From Naumovozyma dairenensis CBS 421 (lineage: Eukaryota; Ascomycota; Saccharomycetes; Saccharomycetales; Saccharomycetaceae): DNA of 64,000 nucleotides. Made by a program: the position numbers and the translations under genes. Shown piece after piece: positions 52,799 through 64,000 of the stretch; the first letter of the stretch is position 1; each line of letters opens with the position of its first letter. The DNA lies in assembly GCF_000227115.2 (NCBI RefSeq), contig NC_016479.1, forward strand, positions 620,001 through 684,000, given 5' to 3'. The notes under the pieces are model-generated. The model saw only the letters and a list, made by a program, of their open reading frames with translations. It was not told the DNA's origin and ran no database searches.

Positions 52799-54364
52799 AT
52801 GGTCCGTCTTAGCCATTCGACATCATATTTCATGCCATTGTTTTGTTCAAAAAATGCACAAATTGTAATAGTTTCGAGCTTTGTTTCCATATTTTTATTC
52901 ATATTCATGTATTGGACATCAGATTTATTGTCCAATCGATATAATGAACCAGGCTTATTCAATCCGAATTCTCAAGATTATTTCCGAACGTCTTTATTGG
53001 GGTTGTTTTCACCCTTCCTATATTACTTCATAAGGACATTTTTATTCAATATAAATCAACGATATTTAGTTTTAAATATAATTGTTGATTTTCCCCTAAA
53101 TGATTGGTTTATGTTTTGTATTTTAGTTACGTTAGCGTATCCCCAAGTTCAAGATCCAAAATATAATCAAACATTCATTTCCAATGGGAATTTATTTAAA
53201 TCAGGGGAATATTGGCAGATTATACCGAGACAGGCATATATCTTTGGGATATCGTGGGCATTGGGAGAATTCAGTATTGGAGTATTAGAGAATTTATTTA
53301 CATATCAAGAAATACCGAAAGATAATTCAAATGGAAATGGTATTAGTCAAATTCATAGTGATAATATTGGCTCTCCTATACTGGATAGAAAGAAGATATC
53401 CTTATCCATGTGTGTAGATGTAAGGCGGCAATCGTCTAAGATTTCTGATAATGTCTATTGTTCGAAGTCAAACCATGGCTATGGTAGTTCATCAACTTCT
53501 AAACTCCATACAAATGATGGAAGCGTCAGTGCTGACGAAGAAAGCCCGATTGTTGTGATTAATAGTGCTGATAACTCTTTAAAGATTATTTCAAGTAAAT
53601 TAGAAGGACAATCTTTGGCCGATGCTTTCGATGATAATACCAATATAGCTACTAATGGGAATCTCAATGATACTATTGACAATGAGTATAACCCAATTAA
53701 ATACTTCTATCAAATAACGAAGACGAAAGACTTTTTATTTCAATTATTGCAAATGTGCCTAATTATACTAGCGAATATATTCCTACTTACGGGTGAATCA
53801 TTAATGATGTCAATTTATTTCATTTATGTGCCAGGTCATGAAGGTTTATTCACTGCAATTGTGAACTATTTTGGGTTAAAACCAATCGGACATTTTTTAT
53901 TAGCTCTTGTTTTACCATTTACGGCAGTTAATTTCATTGCTAACTTCATGATCTTCTATTTTAAAGACTTAAAAGATTGGTTTAATGATGCTAAGTATAT
54001 TCAAGAATTGATGGTCAGCGATAATAAAAGGCCGGTGAATAATTCACATACATCAGAGTGGCCTCAATTGGAGAGCGAGCCATTATTGTCAATTGCGCAA
54101 AAAAATACATTTGCAAATTTTGATACAATGTTTGCTGATCCAATAGGGCGTAGATCATCCATAATCCAACAATACCGCAGTAATAGTATTATTACCAGAG
54201 AGGATGATGATGAGCAGCAAACTGGAGGGCTTTTAAAAATAGCCAAGCGAATATTCAGATTGTGGAAAAGAACATTATCAAATGATACAGCCGTATTGAT
54301 TGCGACTGTTTTATGGGGGAGTACTGTGTTCATTACCGCAATATTATTAGTTCTTGTTGTGTAA
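52799..54364 (+). CDS. YDL180W: Multi-pass membrane protein, YDL180W-like
   Basis: This 521-residue protein (yeast YDL180W 547, vacuolar membrane, function unknown) has about eight hydrophobic segments: four before residue 170, three between about 305 and 405 and one at the extreme C-terminus. Two hydrophilic, Ser/Asp/Asn-rich loops (about 175-300 and 405-495) separate them. I see no catalytic motif. Position between INH1/RPP1B and VCX1/PCL supports the orthology. Confidence 0.82.
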   Translation: MVRLSHSTSYFMPLFCSKNAQIVIVSSFVSIFLFIFMYWTSDLLSNRYNEPGLFNPNSQDYFRTSLLGLFSPFLYYFIRTFLFNINQRYLVLNIIVDFPLNDWFMFCILVTLAYPQVQDPKYNQTFISNGNLFKSGEYWQIIPRQAYIFGISWALGEFSIGVLENLFTYQEIPKDNSNGNGISQIHSDNIGSPILDRKKISLSMCVDVRRQSSKISDNVYCSKSNHGYGSSSTSKLHTNDGSVSADEESPIVVINSADNSLKIISSKLEGQSLADAFDDNTNIATNGNLNDTIDNEYNPIKYFYQITKTKDFLFQLLQMCLIILANIFLLTGESLMMSIYFIYVPGHEGLFTAIVNYFGLKPIGHFLLALVLPFTAVNFIANFMIFYFKDLKDWFNDAKYIQELMVSDNKRPVNNSHTSEWPQLESEPLLSIAQKNTFANFDTMFADPIGRRSSIIQQYRSNSIITREDDDEQQTGGLLKIAKRIFRLWKRTLSNDTAVLIATVLWGSTVFITAILLVLVV

Positions 54365-55280
54365 TTAGAGTTATTTATATTTTGTACTCGACTTGACTCG
54401 TAATTCGTGCCAAAGTAGATTAGCTGCATTAAGTGATCAACATTGGTATTCCGAATATATTTGATATCATCGATGACAAAATACGGTATTTCTATAGATA
54501 ATGCTTAATTAGAACCTACCTGGAGCAGATTTGCCCCACCAAGAGAACATACCTAAATTGATGATTAGGCATGAAGGCTATATAATTATGAAAAATTTAT
54601 CCTATTTAATTTCGTCAAATTTAAAGGTTTATCTTTTCCCTATTTGTCGTTTATCTGTGTGAAGATATGGCTGTTGTAGTGGAACGTAGCCCTGGTTGAA
54701 TTATAATCTGTGAATGTGAATGCCGCCAGTTTTTTAATCAACATTTTCTAATATCACCTCTCGGCTGTACTCCCATCTTAAAGATTCTTGTCCCGCTTTC
54801 GATGCCTTCACTCATTCTTAGCGATACCTAGTTATTGTCCCATGGAGCACAAGAATCATTTTATAGAACCTAACGACAATACTTCGTCTATTTGTCTACT
54901 ATATAATATAATCTAATCATGATTAAGCATGTATGGTATGATAAAGATATTGTGATATTTTCCACAGGGCCCACGTCAAATTATTTTCATAGGAGGCATA
55001 TGTAGGATCCCCCGCGGTAAATTTGAGGATTAAATGGAGAGGAAGCGCGGTGTTTTCTCTTCGCGAAGATGAATGGATAATGCAATTTTCCGCTGTCAAA
55101 ATAAGAGATTTACATCTCCTCCTTTTAATAAGTTAGATTATAATTCAGATCCGATGTCTCGTCTCATTATTTAGTTGGGAGGAATAACTACAGTTAGTTG
55201 TAAACAAGCATAAAGCAAGCACTTATTAAGTTTCCAGAGTGCTTGACATAAGAAGATATACTTAAACACAAAACAAAAAA
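54365..55280. other. YDL180W-like to VCX1 gap
   Basis: This 916-bp tandem spacer should contain the VCX1 promoter. The sequence near 54975-55030 is more GC-rich, with CCCGCGGT. No Crz1 site or RNA gene was recognised. Confidence 0.35.
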
Positions 55281-56522
55281 ATGACGGATGCAAGAAGTCC
55301 ATTACTAACTCCAGATGTTCCACGTAGAAGTCGTGGAGGTTCCAATAGCTATTCCGCAATATCTAATTGGGAAGCCGCTAAAATTGACATGAAATATGTT
55401 CTATATTCATCTCCATTAAATATTCTATTACTTTTTGTTCCATTGGGTTTAATTTGGGGATATTTCGAATTATCGCATACATATGTGTTCATTTTCAATT
55501 TCTTAGCAATCATTCCATTGGCTGCTATTCTGGCCTATGCTACAGAGGAATTGGCTGATAAAGCTGGTAGTACCGTGGGAGGTTTATTGAATGCAACCTT
55601 CGGTAATGCTGTTGAATTGATTGTTTCCATTATCGCATTGAAAGAGGGCCAAGTAAGAATCGTTCAAGCTTCCATGTTAGGTAGTTTGTTATCTAATTTG
55701 CTTTTAGTGCTTGGGTTCTGTTTTGTCTTTGGTGGATATAATAGAATACAACAAAAGTTCAATCAAACTGCCGCTCAAACCATGTCATCTTTATTAGCCA
55801 TTTCTTGTGCTTCGTTATTGATTCCAGCTGCTTTTAAGGCAACATTGCCAGAGGGTAAGGAAGATTGGATTGTTAATGAAAAGATTTTAGAATTATCTAG
55901 AGGTACTTCCATTATATTACTATTGGTTTATGTTTTTTTCTTAGCTTTCCAATTAGGTAGTCATCACGATTTATTTGAAGAACAAATGGAAGAAACAGAT
56001 GAAGTGTTGAGTCAATATAGTTCAAAGCCAGAACATACTTTATCAATAAGGTCATCATTATTGTTTCTATTAGGTGCCACTGTTGTAATTTCAATTTGTG
56101 CCGACTATCTAGTTGGGACCATTGACAATATAGTTGAATCTACAGGTTTATCAAAGACATTTATTGGTTTAATTGTTATCCCAATTGTTGGTAATGCTGC
56201 AGAACATGTTACTTCGGTATTGGTAGCAATGAAAGATAAAATGGATTTAGCCTTAAGTGTTGCCATTGGATCCTCTTTACAGATTTCTTTATTTGTTACA
56301 CCTTTTATGGTTTTAGTTGGGTGGATGATTGATGTCCCAATGACATTAAATTTCTCCACCTTCGAAACTGCGACTTTATTCATTGCTGTGTTTTTATCTA
56401 ATTATTTGATTTTGGATGGTGAATCAAACTGGTTAGAAGGTGTTATGTCATTATCGATGTACTTGTTGATTGCATTAGCCTTCTTCTACTATCCTGATGT
56501 TGATACATTCGGTAAGAGTTAG
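55281..56522 (+). CDS. VCX1: Vacuolar Ca2+/H+ exchanger Vcx1
   Basis: This 413-residue protein (yeast 411) has about 11 membrane segments. The two cation-binding repeats are [20 protein letters not shown] (c-1) and [17 protein letters not shown] (c-2), with the acidic selectivity Glu residues, separated by an acidic loop (EEQMEETDE). The N-terminal 40 residues are polar with TPDVPRRSR and regulatory potential. It moves Ca2+ into the vacuole using the proton gradient. In S. cerevisiae VCX1, PCL2, CDC48 and HNT1 are also in this order (YDL128W-YDL125C). Confidence 0.97.
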   Translation: MTDARSPLLTPDVPRRSRGGSNSYSAISNWEAAKIDMKYVLYSSPLNILLLFVPLGLIWGYFELSHTYVFIFNFLAIIPLAAILAYATEELADKAGSTVGGLLNATFGNAVELIVSIIALKEGQVRIVQASMLGSLLSNLLLVLGFCFVFGGYNRIQQKFNQTAAQTMSSLLAISCASLLIPAAFKATLPEGKEDWIVNEKILELSRGTSIILLLVYVFFLAFQLGSHHDLFEEQMEETDEVLSQYSSKPEHTLSIRSSLLFLLGATVVISICADYLVGTIDNIVESTGLSKTFIGLIVIPIVGNAAEHVTSVLVAMKDKMDLALSVAIGSSLQISLFVTPFMVLVGWMIDVPMTLNFSTFETATLFIAVFLSNYLILDGESNWLEGVMSLSMYLLIALAFFYYPDVDTFGKS

Positions 56523-56940
56523 AGTTAAATGATTTTCTAGAGCTCACTCCTCATTTGTTTTTCATTATATAAAAAGGCGATATCGATATTCGTTTTTCAA
56601 GAGTTTTTAGATGGACTAATTTATAATTTCTTCAGTACACTATTTATTATATCAATGCAACTATTTTATGAGGAATAGATAAATGTAACACTATTTTTGA
56701 TCTGCACTTGTTGTTTTGTCATGTAGTATTAGTATTCTACGAATAATTGAGTACCTTTTCTCATGTGATTCACGACTTGCAGTTTTTTAGTTACAGACAC
56801 ATATGAAATGATTCAAGAAAATGTCAGTGCTTTCTTCCCAAATTGGTTAATGAAAATGGATGAGTACAAGAAAAATGTTTCCTACATGCACACATTCGTT
56901 GAGTAATCATTACTAACATAAAAAAGAGATAATTACAGTT

Positions 56941-57210
56941 TGTTGTACTTACCGTATTATTGTAAGTCTCTAAAAGTCAAGCAACAATATATAATAAATT
57001 AATATAAGGTATGAGTGAATATATGTAGCCCGGATCAACGCTTTGAACCGCGGTGTCGAATATATAAGTGGGCATTGTAATAAGATAGAAGATAGAAAGA
57101 CCCTCCTTGAATATGTACATAAACGAACGAAAAAAGAACCAACATATGATAGATATAGTGAATTAGCAACATACACTAGTAGATAACTATTACATAATTA
57201 ATACACAACA
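56941..57210 (+). mobile_element. Candidate solo LTR (Ty3-like ends)
   Basis: The segment starts TGTTGTACTT and ends ATACACAACA, with ends of the TGTTGT...ACAACA form used by Ty3 sigma elements, a length of 270 bp, and an internal TATATAAGTGGGC. A clear 5-bp target duplication is missing and the nearest tRNA gene is not in view, so this is a tentative call. Confidence 0.3.
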
Positions 57211-57772
57211 ACAATACTCAAGACCGCTCTGGTAACTCTCAGGTAAATGAACAAATGGACCCCCGTGGCTCTAGTGCTAGATCAGCACATATAAGATAGC
57301 CTTTCCATAAGCTTTTCAGCTTTGATTTTTTCTTGTACAAACGGAGTGTCCCTTCCTTCCTGCGGGGTTGAATTGGAGTGGTTCTACCTGAGCTTCGATT
57401 CAAGTTTAATTCCAAACATCTGTCATTATATAGAGATAGGACAAGGTAAAGATAAGTGGATTTGTGGTTCTTGCTTCTAACTTGTCTAAAAGACAAGAAC
57501 TTGTAAGGGAATCTGCATACGGTTTAAAACTAATAATATTTATTCCCTTCCCCAATCCATGTTTCCGATTATCAAAAAGATTGAGTAAACGAACTATGGA
57601 GAAGATAAGGAAAAAAAAACTCCCTTGCCTTTTAAAGTCCTTAAGTAGTTTTTAAAGCCCGAAAAATACCTCGAATACACAAACAAAGAAGAGCAAAAAG
57701 CTAACAATTCCTTCTGTCTTGTCTCATTTAGTCAAAAAAAACTTGACTGAACCTGATTTCCTTAAACGGTCT

Positions 57773-57792
57773 ACGTACGTAAGTACGTACGT
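57773..57792. repeat. Double ACGTACGT palindromic element
   Basis: ACGTACGT occurs at 57773-57780 and again at 57785-57792, separated by AAGT. The 13-mer TAAGTACGTACGT in it is the reverse complement of ACGTACGTACTTA at 50467-50479, upstream of INH1. Confidence 0.75.
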
Positions 57793-57944
57793 TCCTATTA
57801 GTGATTCCCTAAAAAGGAAACTCTCTTAAGTCGAAAAGGCTCCAGTTTTTTTGCTGCGTAGTTTTCTTGGTAAGTTAGAGAAAAACTTTTCGGTCGAAAA
57901 AGCCAAAATTCAATTAAAGTTTGGAAAAAATTAATTTTTTAAAA

Positions 57945-57952
57945 CACGAAAA
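57945..57952 (+). promoter_or_regulatory. SBF (SCB-type) site upstream of the PCL gene
   Basis: CACGAAAA is a match to the SCB consensus CRCGAAAA. Related GTCGAAAA at 57830-57837 and 57893-57900 and GGCGAAAA near 58102 accompany it. PCL1 and PCL2 are SBF-driven in S. cerevisiae. Confidence 0.45.
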
Positions 57953-58705
57953 CTTTTCACTATCCCACATTTCCTTTACATTCCCGTAGACTGGGGAAAA
58001 AGACTCGCTCAGTCTCCTTCAGTTCCTTCTGTCTCCTGGAACCTGAGAAACCATCAGAGCAGAAGCAGAGCACTAACTGGCCCCCATGTCTAATTTGGGT
58101 CTGGCGAAAACCGGGGCGCCCTCCGCCCATCAACTTTTTTTTCTTACGCATTGTTCGGTCATTGGATCGTTTCATCATTGTTACCCCTATAAACGGACGG
58201 AGGTTTTGTCCCATTGTGTTCTGACAGTCACTCTTCTCCGATTGTGTGGGCTCGAGTTCTACCCGAGGTTGGGCCTGCCGGTTTGGGTCTGCACTTTTGT
58301 CTGTCATGGAAAGGTGTCTTCTGTTCGCCCAGCAAAGATAGAAAATTCCTTCATTCAACGACGGCATATGCACAACAATAACAAAGCCCAGTACAAACAA
58401 AACTATCGTGTAAGTGCCTATTATTCCCCGTTAGTAAGTAATAAATAAATTTAACCAGAGATATAGGGAAGGGAAATGAATTGGATTGGAACTCCTTTGC
58501 TGAATGATAGTTAGTTTTTCCTTCCTGTTCTATACTTATATTCTATACTACTTCGTTATTCAATAAGTTCTAATCAAACACAAAAATTGTTATATATACG
58601 CATATATTGCTTCGCCGCAGTTCTGAAACATTTCCAACATCATCGAGGTTTCATCTGTTCAACATTTCCTTTTATTGGACATATACGCATATCGCTCAAT
58701 TACCC

Positions 58706-59671
58706 ATGGCAAACAATTTAGTGAACAGTGCAGATTTATCAAAAAAGATGATCAAGACAACGACTCCTATAACAATGGAATTTGTTTATTTCCTATCAGC
58801 AAAAGCAACTATCATTTATGGAGATAACAGACCAAATAAACTTCGATCATTGCCAACTTTGACAAACTTTATTCTCGATATAATATCTACTTCTAATGTT
58901 GAATCGCCTACGCTATCGATAGCAACCGTCTATTTAGAAAGAATAAGAAGCACTTTAGCTCAAGATAAAAATGCATTTAACCAGTTGAAGAACTTTTGTA
59001 ACCACCAGCTATTCTTAGCTTGTTTAATGTTAAGTTCTAAATTTAGTAGTGATTTACATGTAAAAACTTCAGACTGGAGTCGATTCGCTAATGGATTATT
59101 CACACTAAAGGAAATTAATACTGCAGAAATAACAATATTGGATCTTTTCCATTATCATTTAATGTTCACAGAACAAAATTTAGCGAAGGCAATAGAATCT
59201 TATAGACCAAATCCATTCTCTGTCGCATTAATCACTAATAAAAATAACAGTATGCATGTACAAAAGGATTATGTTGCTATTGACATCGACGCACTAATTT
59301 CATCAAACGATTATAACGTACCTGCGAATAGCCGAACAAATTCAAACCAACATAGTTATGTTCCTAGAAAAGATTCAAGAACTTACTCGAACAATTCTTT
59401 CTTATCAACAGGTTCTCATAGTACTTTTTCAACCATAGATGATCCACAAGAGGAATTTATACCGATTTGCACACAATCTTTCAATAATAATCAAGAAAAA
59501 ATTCCCATAGTGTTACAAAAACAACAACAAATGTTATTATCTTATAAAAATAGTCCTTCTTTCATTACCGAAGCATCTACATTCAATAATAATAACAATA
59601 ACAATAATTACAGTAACAGTAATGATAATTCAAGATCATTAACAAAATACTTCAGCTCATTATTTTATTAA
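58706..59671 (+). CDS. PCL2: Pho85 cyclin of the Pcl1/2/9 group
   Basis: I start at ATG 58706 (321 residues); the in-frame extension to 58607 begins with TTG. The cyclin box lies at about 55-160 (FILDIISTSNVESPTLSIATVYLERIRS, FLACLMLSSKFSSD, WSRFANGLFTLKEINTAEITILDLFHYHLMFT). The C-terminal half is Ser/Asn-rich with an Asn repeat. Such cyclins activate the Pho85 kinase in G1 for polarity and cell-cycle entry. S. cerevisiae has PCL2 between VCX1 and CDC48 and the ohnologue PCL9 beside YDL180W; the single gene here is the merged position, so PCL2 versus PCL9 is undecided. Confidence 0.88.
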   Translation: MANNLVNSADLSKKMIKTTTPITMEFVYFLSAKATIIYGDNRPNKLRSLPTLTNFILDIISTSNVESPTLSIATVYLERIRSTLAQDKNAFNQLKNFCNHQLFLACLMLSSKFSSDLHVKTSDWSRFANGLFTLKEINTAEITILDLFHYHLMFTEQNLAKAIESYRPNPFSVALITNKNNSMHVQKDYVAIDIDALISSNDYNVPANSRTNSNQHSYVPRKDSRTYSNNSFLSTGSHSTFSTIDDPQEEFIPICTQSFNNNQEKIPIVLQKQQQMLLSYKNSPSFITEASTFNNNNNNNNYSNSNDNSRSLTKYFSSLFY

Positions 59672-60016
59672 AAAAATAGCAACTAACAAAAAAAGCATAC
59701 AATATATCATCCGTATGATATATTTTTCTTCACACACTAAACTAGCATACCTCGCATTAATAATACCCATTCATATTATGTAACATATAATTAACTAGCA
59801 TAGACTTATATCTATTAACTTACATTTCCTATAATTACCTTTTCTCACTTAACTTAACTTGTATCTTTTTTATGGTAACATTTTCAATCTCCTTTATATG
59901 ATTTGGGTTTTCAAATGTAGCTAAATTAAATCATGTTATTTTTTCAAATAAAAAAAAATATCTACTAAAACCAAATGAATATATATCTATATAAAGATGT
60001 TATATATTTTTCTAAT
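59672..60016. other. PCL-CDC48 convergent gap
   Basis: This 345-bp AT-rich region lies between two 3' ends and should hold both terminators. Nothing else was recognised. Confidence 0.35.
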
Positions 60017-62584
<2,568 letters not shown>

Positions 62585-62643
62585 TTATTTGATATTTTAA
62601 CCTTTGGTTGGTCTATATCTCTTATGTACTTTGTATCTTAAAG

Positions 62644-62652
62644 TTTGCCACC
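62644..62652 (+). promoter_or_regulatory. PACE element upstream of CDC48 (Rpn4 site)
   Basis: TTTGCCACC, the complement of GGTGGCAAA, lies about 100 bp upstream of the CDC48 start codon. CDC48 is a known Rpn4 target in S. cerevisiae, so the site is likely functional. Confidence 0.65.
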
Positions 62653-62794
62653 CAGAAGGAATTTTCTTTCAAGTAGTAAACAGACTTAGTTTATCAAGTT
62701 ATAGAGAAAAGTTAACGATATACAGTTTATCTATATATGTAATTTGCCGTTATAGTTGTATAACTCCATTTTGCCCCCGCCCCTTAAAATTTCC

Positions 62795-62806
62795 ACGGGT
62801 ACCCGT
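62795..62806. repeat. 12-bp palindrome with GGGTACCC core
   Basis: ACGGGTACCCGT is fully self-complementary and lies about 250 bp upstream of CDC48. It includes TACCCGT, close to the Reb1 core. Confidence 0.7.
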
Positions 62807-62983
62807 AGACGACAGATTGTGAAAGAAAAAAGTCCGAATATTATATAATGGGCAATTAGGGATTTTGTATCAGAAGAATCCACCTTTACTGAAAATGGAT
62901 CCTTTAAATAGGTATATGTATATGTGTTTATAAATAACTATCTGTTTTTTGTTTGTTTATTGGATACATCCTTGAGTCTTCAG

Positions 62984-63478
62984 TTAGGCGTTCCCTTCAA
63001 GTGAATCCATGATATGTTTTTGTAATTCTTTCAACGTATCCTTATCGGCCGTCTTGGCTGGCCATCCGATCCTTAACCCCGTTTCACGGTCTCTCTTAGG
63101 AATAAAATGGAAATGGACATGATCAACAACTTGTCCTGATATTCTTCCGTTATTCTGTAACAAATTATATCCCATACCGTTCTCATCTTCTTGTAACCTT
63201 AGAGTTTTGGCGAACCTTTTCGCAATTGGCAGAATATCAACTAAATATTGGTCAGAAATATTATGAAGATACTTGCCATGGTATTTCGGAACAATGACAA
63301 TGTGGGCTTCCGCAATTGGATGGATATCTAGAAACGAATATGAGTACTGGGTTTCAATTAACTTGTACGATGGAATATCACCATTGATTAATTTACAAAA
63401 TGTACAATCCGGGTTGTAATATACTATAGGAGTGTTTGACATTTTGTTGTATTGTTGTTTTCTTGTGAGATTGGTCAT
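62984..63478 (-). CDS. HNT1: Hnt1, HIT-family adenosine phosphoramidase
   Basis: This 164-residue protein (yeast 158) has the CTFCKLINGDIPS start of HINT proteins, FLDIHPIAEAHIVIVPKYHG, and the HIT histidine triad HVHFHFIP near residue 120. It hydrolyses adenosine 5'-monophosphoramidate-type substrates. The ATG at 63478 is used; Met13 at 63442 (MSNTPIVYY) is an alternative. The S. cerevisiae gene has a small intron near its 5' end; here the frame is uninterrupted. Position after CDC48 matches YDL125C. Confidence 0.94.
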   Translation of the reverse strand: MTNLTRKQQYNKMSNTPIVYYNPDCTFCKLINGDIPSYKLIETQYSYSFLDIHPIAEAHIVIVPKYHGKYLHNISDQYLVDILPIAKRFAKTLRLQEDENGMGYNLLQNNGRISGQVVDHVHFHFIPKRDRETGLRIGWPAKTADKDTLKELQKHIMDSLEGNA

Positions 63479-64000
63479 TAATCTTTACGCCCGCTTATTC
63501 AATGCTTAGAAAAGAAAATGAAATTTAACGTCTTAATCCAAGGGAGTGTTATAAATGGAGGATAAATTTATGTAATATTTCAAAAGTGTTCAGTTTTTAT
63601 GAAACTCTTAGCTTCCCCTCCTATTATACCAAAATGTATATCTCCAGGCTACCCTGGGGAGTATACGCCATGTAGCATTTCTATCGTATCCCATTGTTCT
63701 CCTTTCCAGGAATCCAGCCTTACCTACTTCGGCGTCACAAAACTTCTACGACTCGTCTTAAACGGTGACAAGATAATATAACTATTTATTTATTTATTTA
63801 TTTATTTTTTTATTTTTCTTACAGCCCTTCCATATTTCTTCCTTCCTTCCTTCATTCTTTATGTCTATTTTCATGGGCCTTCTTATTCTATTATACCTTC
63901 ATACTGTTTATTATGGTTACTTTCATAGTCTCCACAATTTGGTCTCAGGATATTGTTATACTTTAAAACATGGTAGCGAAAAAGGAAAAATAAAGAAGGA
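63479..64000. other. Right-edge region after HNT1
   Basis: This 522-bp edge region contains the HNT1 promoter and the start of the next, unseen intergenic part. A frame at 63599-63781 is probably chance. Tetranucleotide repeats lie at 63784-63807 and about 63837-63853. Confidence 0.35.
63784..63807 (+). repeat. ATTT microsatellite
   Basis: Six tandem ATTT units, followed by T-rich sequence and, 30 bp on, a short TTCC repeat (about 63837-63853). Confidence 0.9.

Larger units (their letters stand above)
56523..58705. other. 2.2-kb gap upstream of the PCL cyclin
   Basis: This is the longest non-coding stretch here. It holds a possible solo LTR (56941-57210), a double ACGTACGT element (57773-57792), several nCGAAAA sites between 57830 and 58109, and a GC-rich patch at about 58080-58300. 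Overlapping short frames on both strands (57239-57655, 57960-58448) do not resemble proteins. It may be a long cell-cycle promoter. Confidence 0.45.

Noticed and set aside
54440..54470. CCGAA near AT-rich sequence as a possible centromere CDEIII
   Set aside because: The rest of the CDEIII consensus, a CDEI at the correct distance and an 80-bp AT-rich CDEII are missing.
57029..57062. tRNA-like GGTTCAAAGCG on the minus strand
   Set aside because: The flanking sequence does not form an acceptor or anticodon arm.
57960..58448. Overlapping frames of 146 and 120 codons on opposite strands
   Set aside because: They lie in a GC-richer promoter patch, overlap each other and have unusual composition with no recognisable domain.
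58607..58705. 33-codon 5' extension of the PCL gene
   Set aside because: It starts with TTG; the first ATG at 58706 gives the expected length.

Overview
The window is nuclear chromosomal DNA of a budding yeast of the family Saccharomycetaceae. Nearly every gene is a recognisable orthologue of a Saccharomyces cerevisiae gene. Introns are rare and carry yeast splice signals (GTATGT or GTATGA, TACTAAC, TATAG). Promoters carry yeast-type Rap1, Rpn4, Hsf1 and Lys14 sites, and coding sequence is AT-rich. Identifications come from recalled protein families and gene order; no database search was run, and the species is not determined.

Layout. 1-9.1 kb: the 3' end of EMC5, a tRNA-Lys(CUU) gene, SSM4/DOA10 and ULP2, matching the S. 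cerevisiae YIL027C-YIL031W block. 9.6-15.8 kb: PAN1, IST3 and DJP1 (YIR006C-YIR004W neighbourhood). 16.6-23.0 kb: a YAP180-type clathrin adaptor, CDC123, cardiolipin synthase CRD1, CPR6 and COA4; CRD1 lies inside the otherwise adjacent CDC123-CPR6 pair. 24-63.5 kb: SEC31, SNF3, NUS1, ARF1, RPL35, a Vps5-type sorting nexin, UFD2, RBS1, PPH21/22, a YDL186W-like gene, RPL41, a YDL183C-like gene, LYS20/21, INH1, RPP1B, a YDL180W-like gene, VCX1, a PCL2/9 cyclin, CDC48 and HNT1.

The last block is a zipper of two duplicated S. cerevisiae tracks (YDL195W-YDL179W and YDL138W-YDL125C). Genes unique to each track sit together here, which resembles the order before whole-genome duplication. Several genes expected in that order (VMA1, CDC53, SRF1, RDI1) are absent. 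That fits either a lineage that diverged soon after the duplication and lost genes independently, or a rearranged non-duplicated genome.

Functional themes: ER and ubiquitin quality control (EMC5, SSM4, UFD2, CDC48), SUMO removal (ULP2), vesicle traffic (PAN1, YAP180, SEC31, ARF1, sorting nexin), mitochondrial function (CRD1, COA4, INH1, YDL183C-like, DJP1), ribosomal proteins, lysine synthesis, glucose sensing and ion transport. No secondary-metabolite, defence or viral system was seen. The most notable oddities are an apparent frameshift giving DJP1 a hydrophobic C-terminal tail, a large linker inside the ULP2 catalytic domain, relocation of the sorting nexin and CRD1, several strict inverted repeats in promoters, and a 2.2-kb gap before the cyclin gene with a possible solo LTR.
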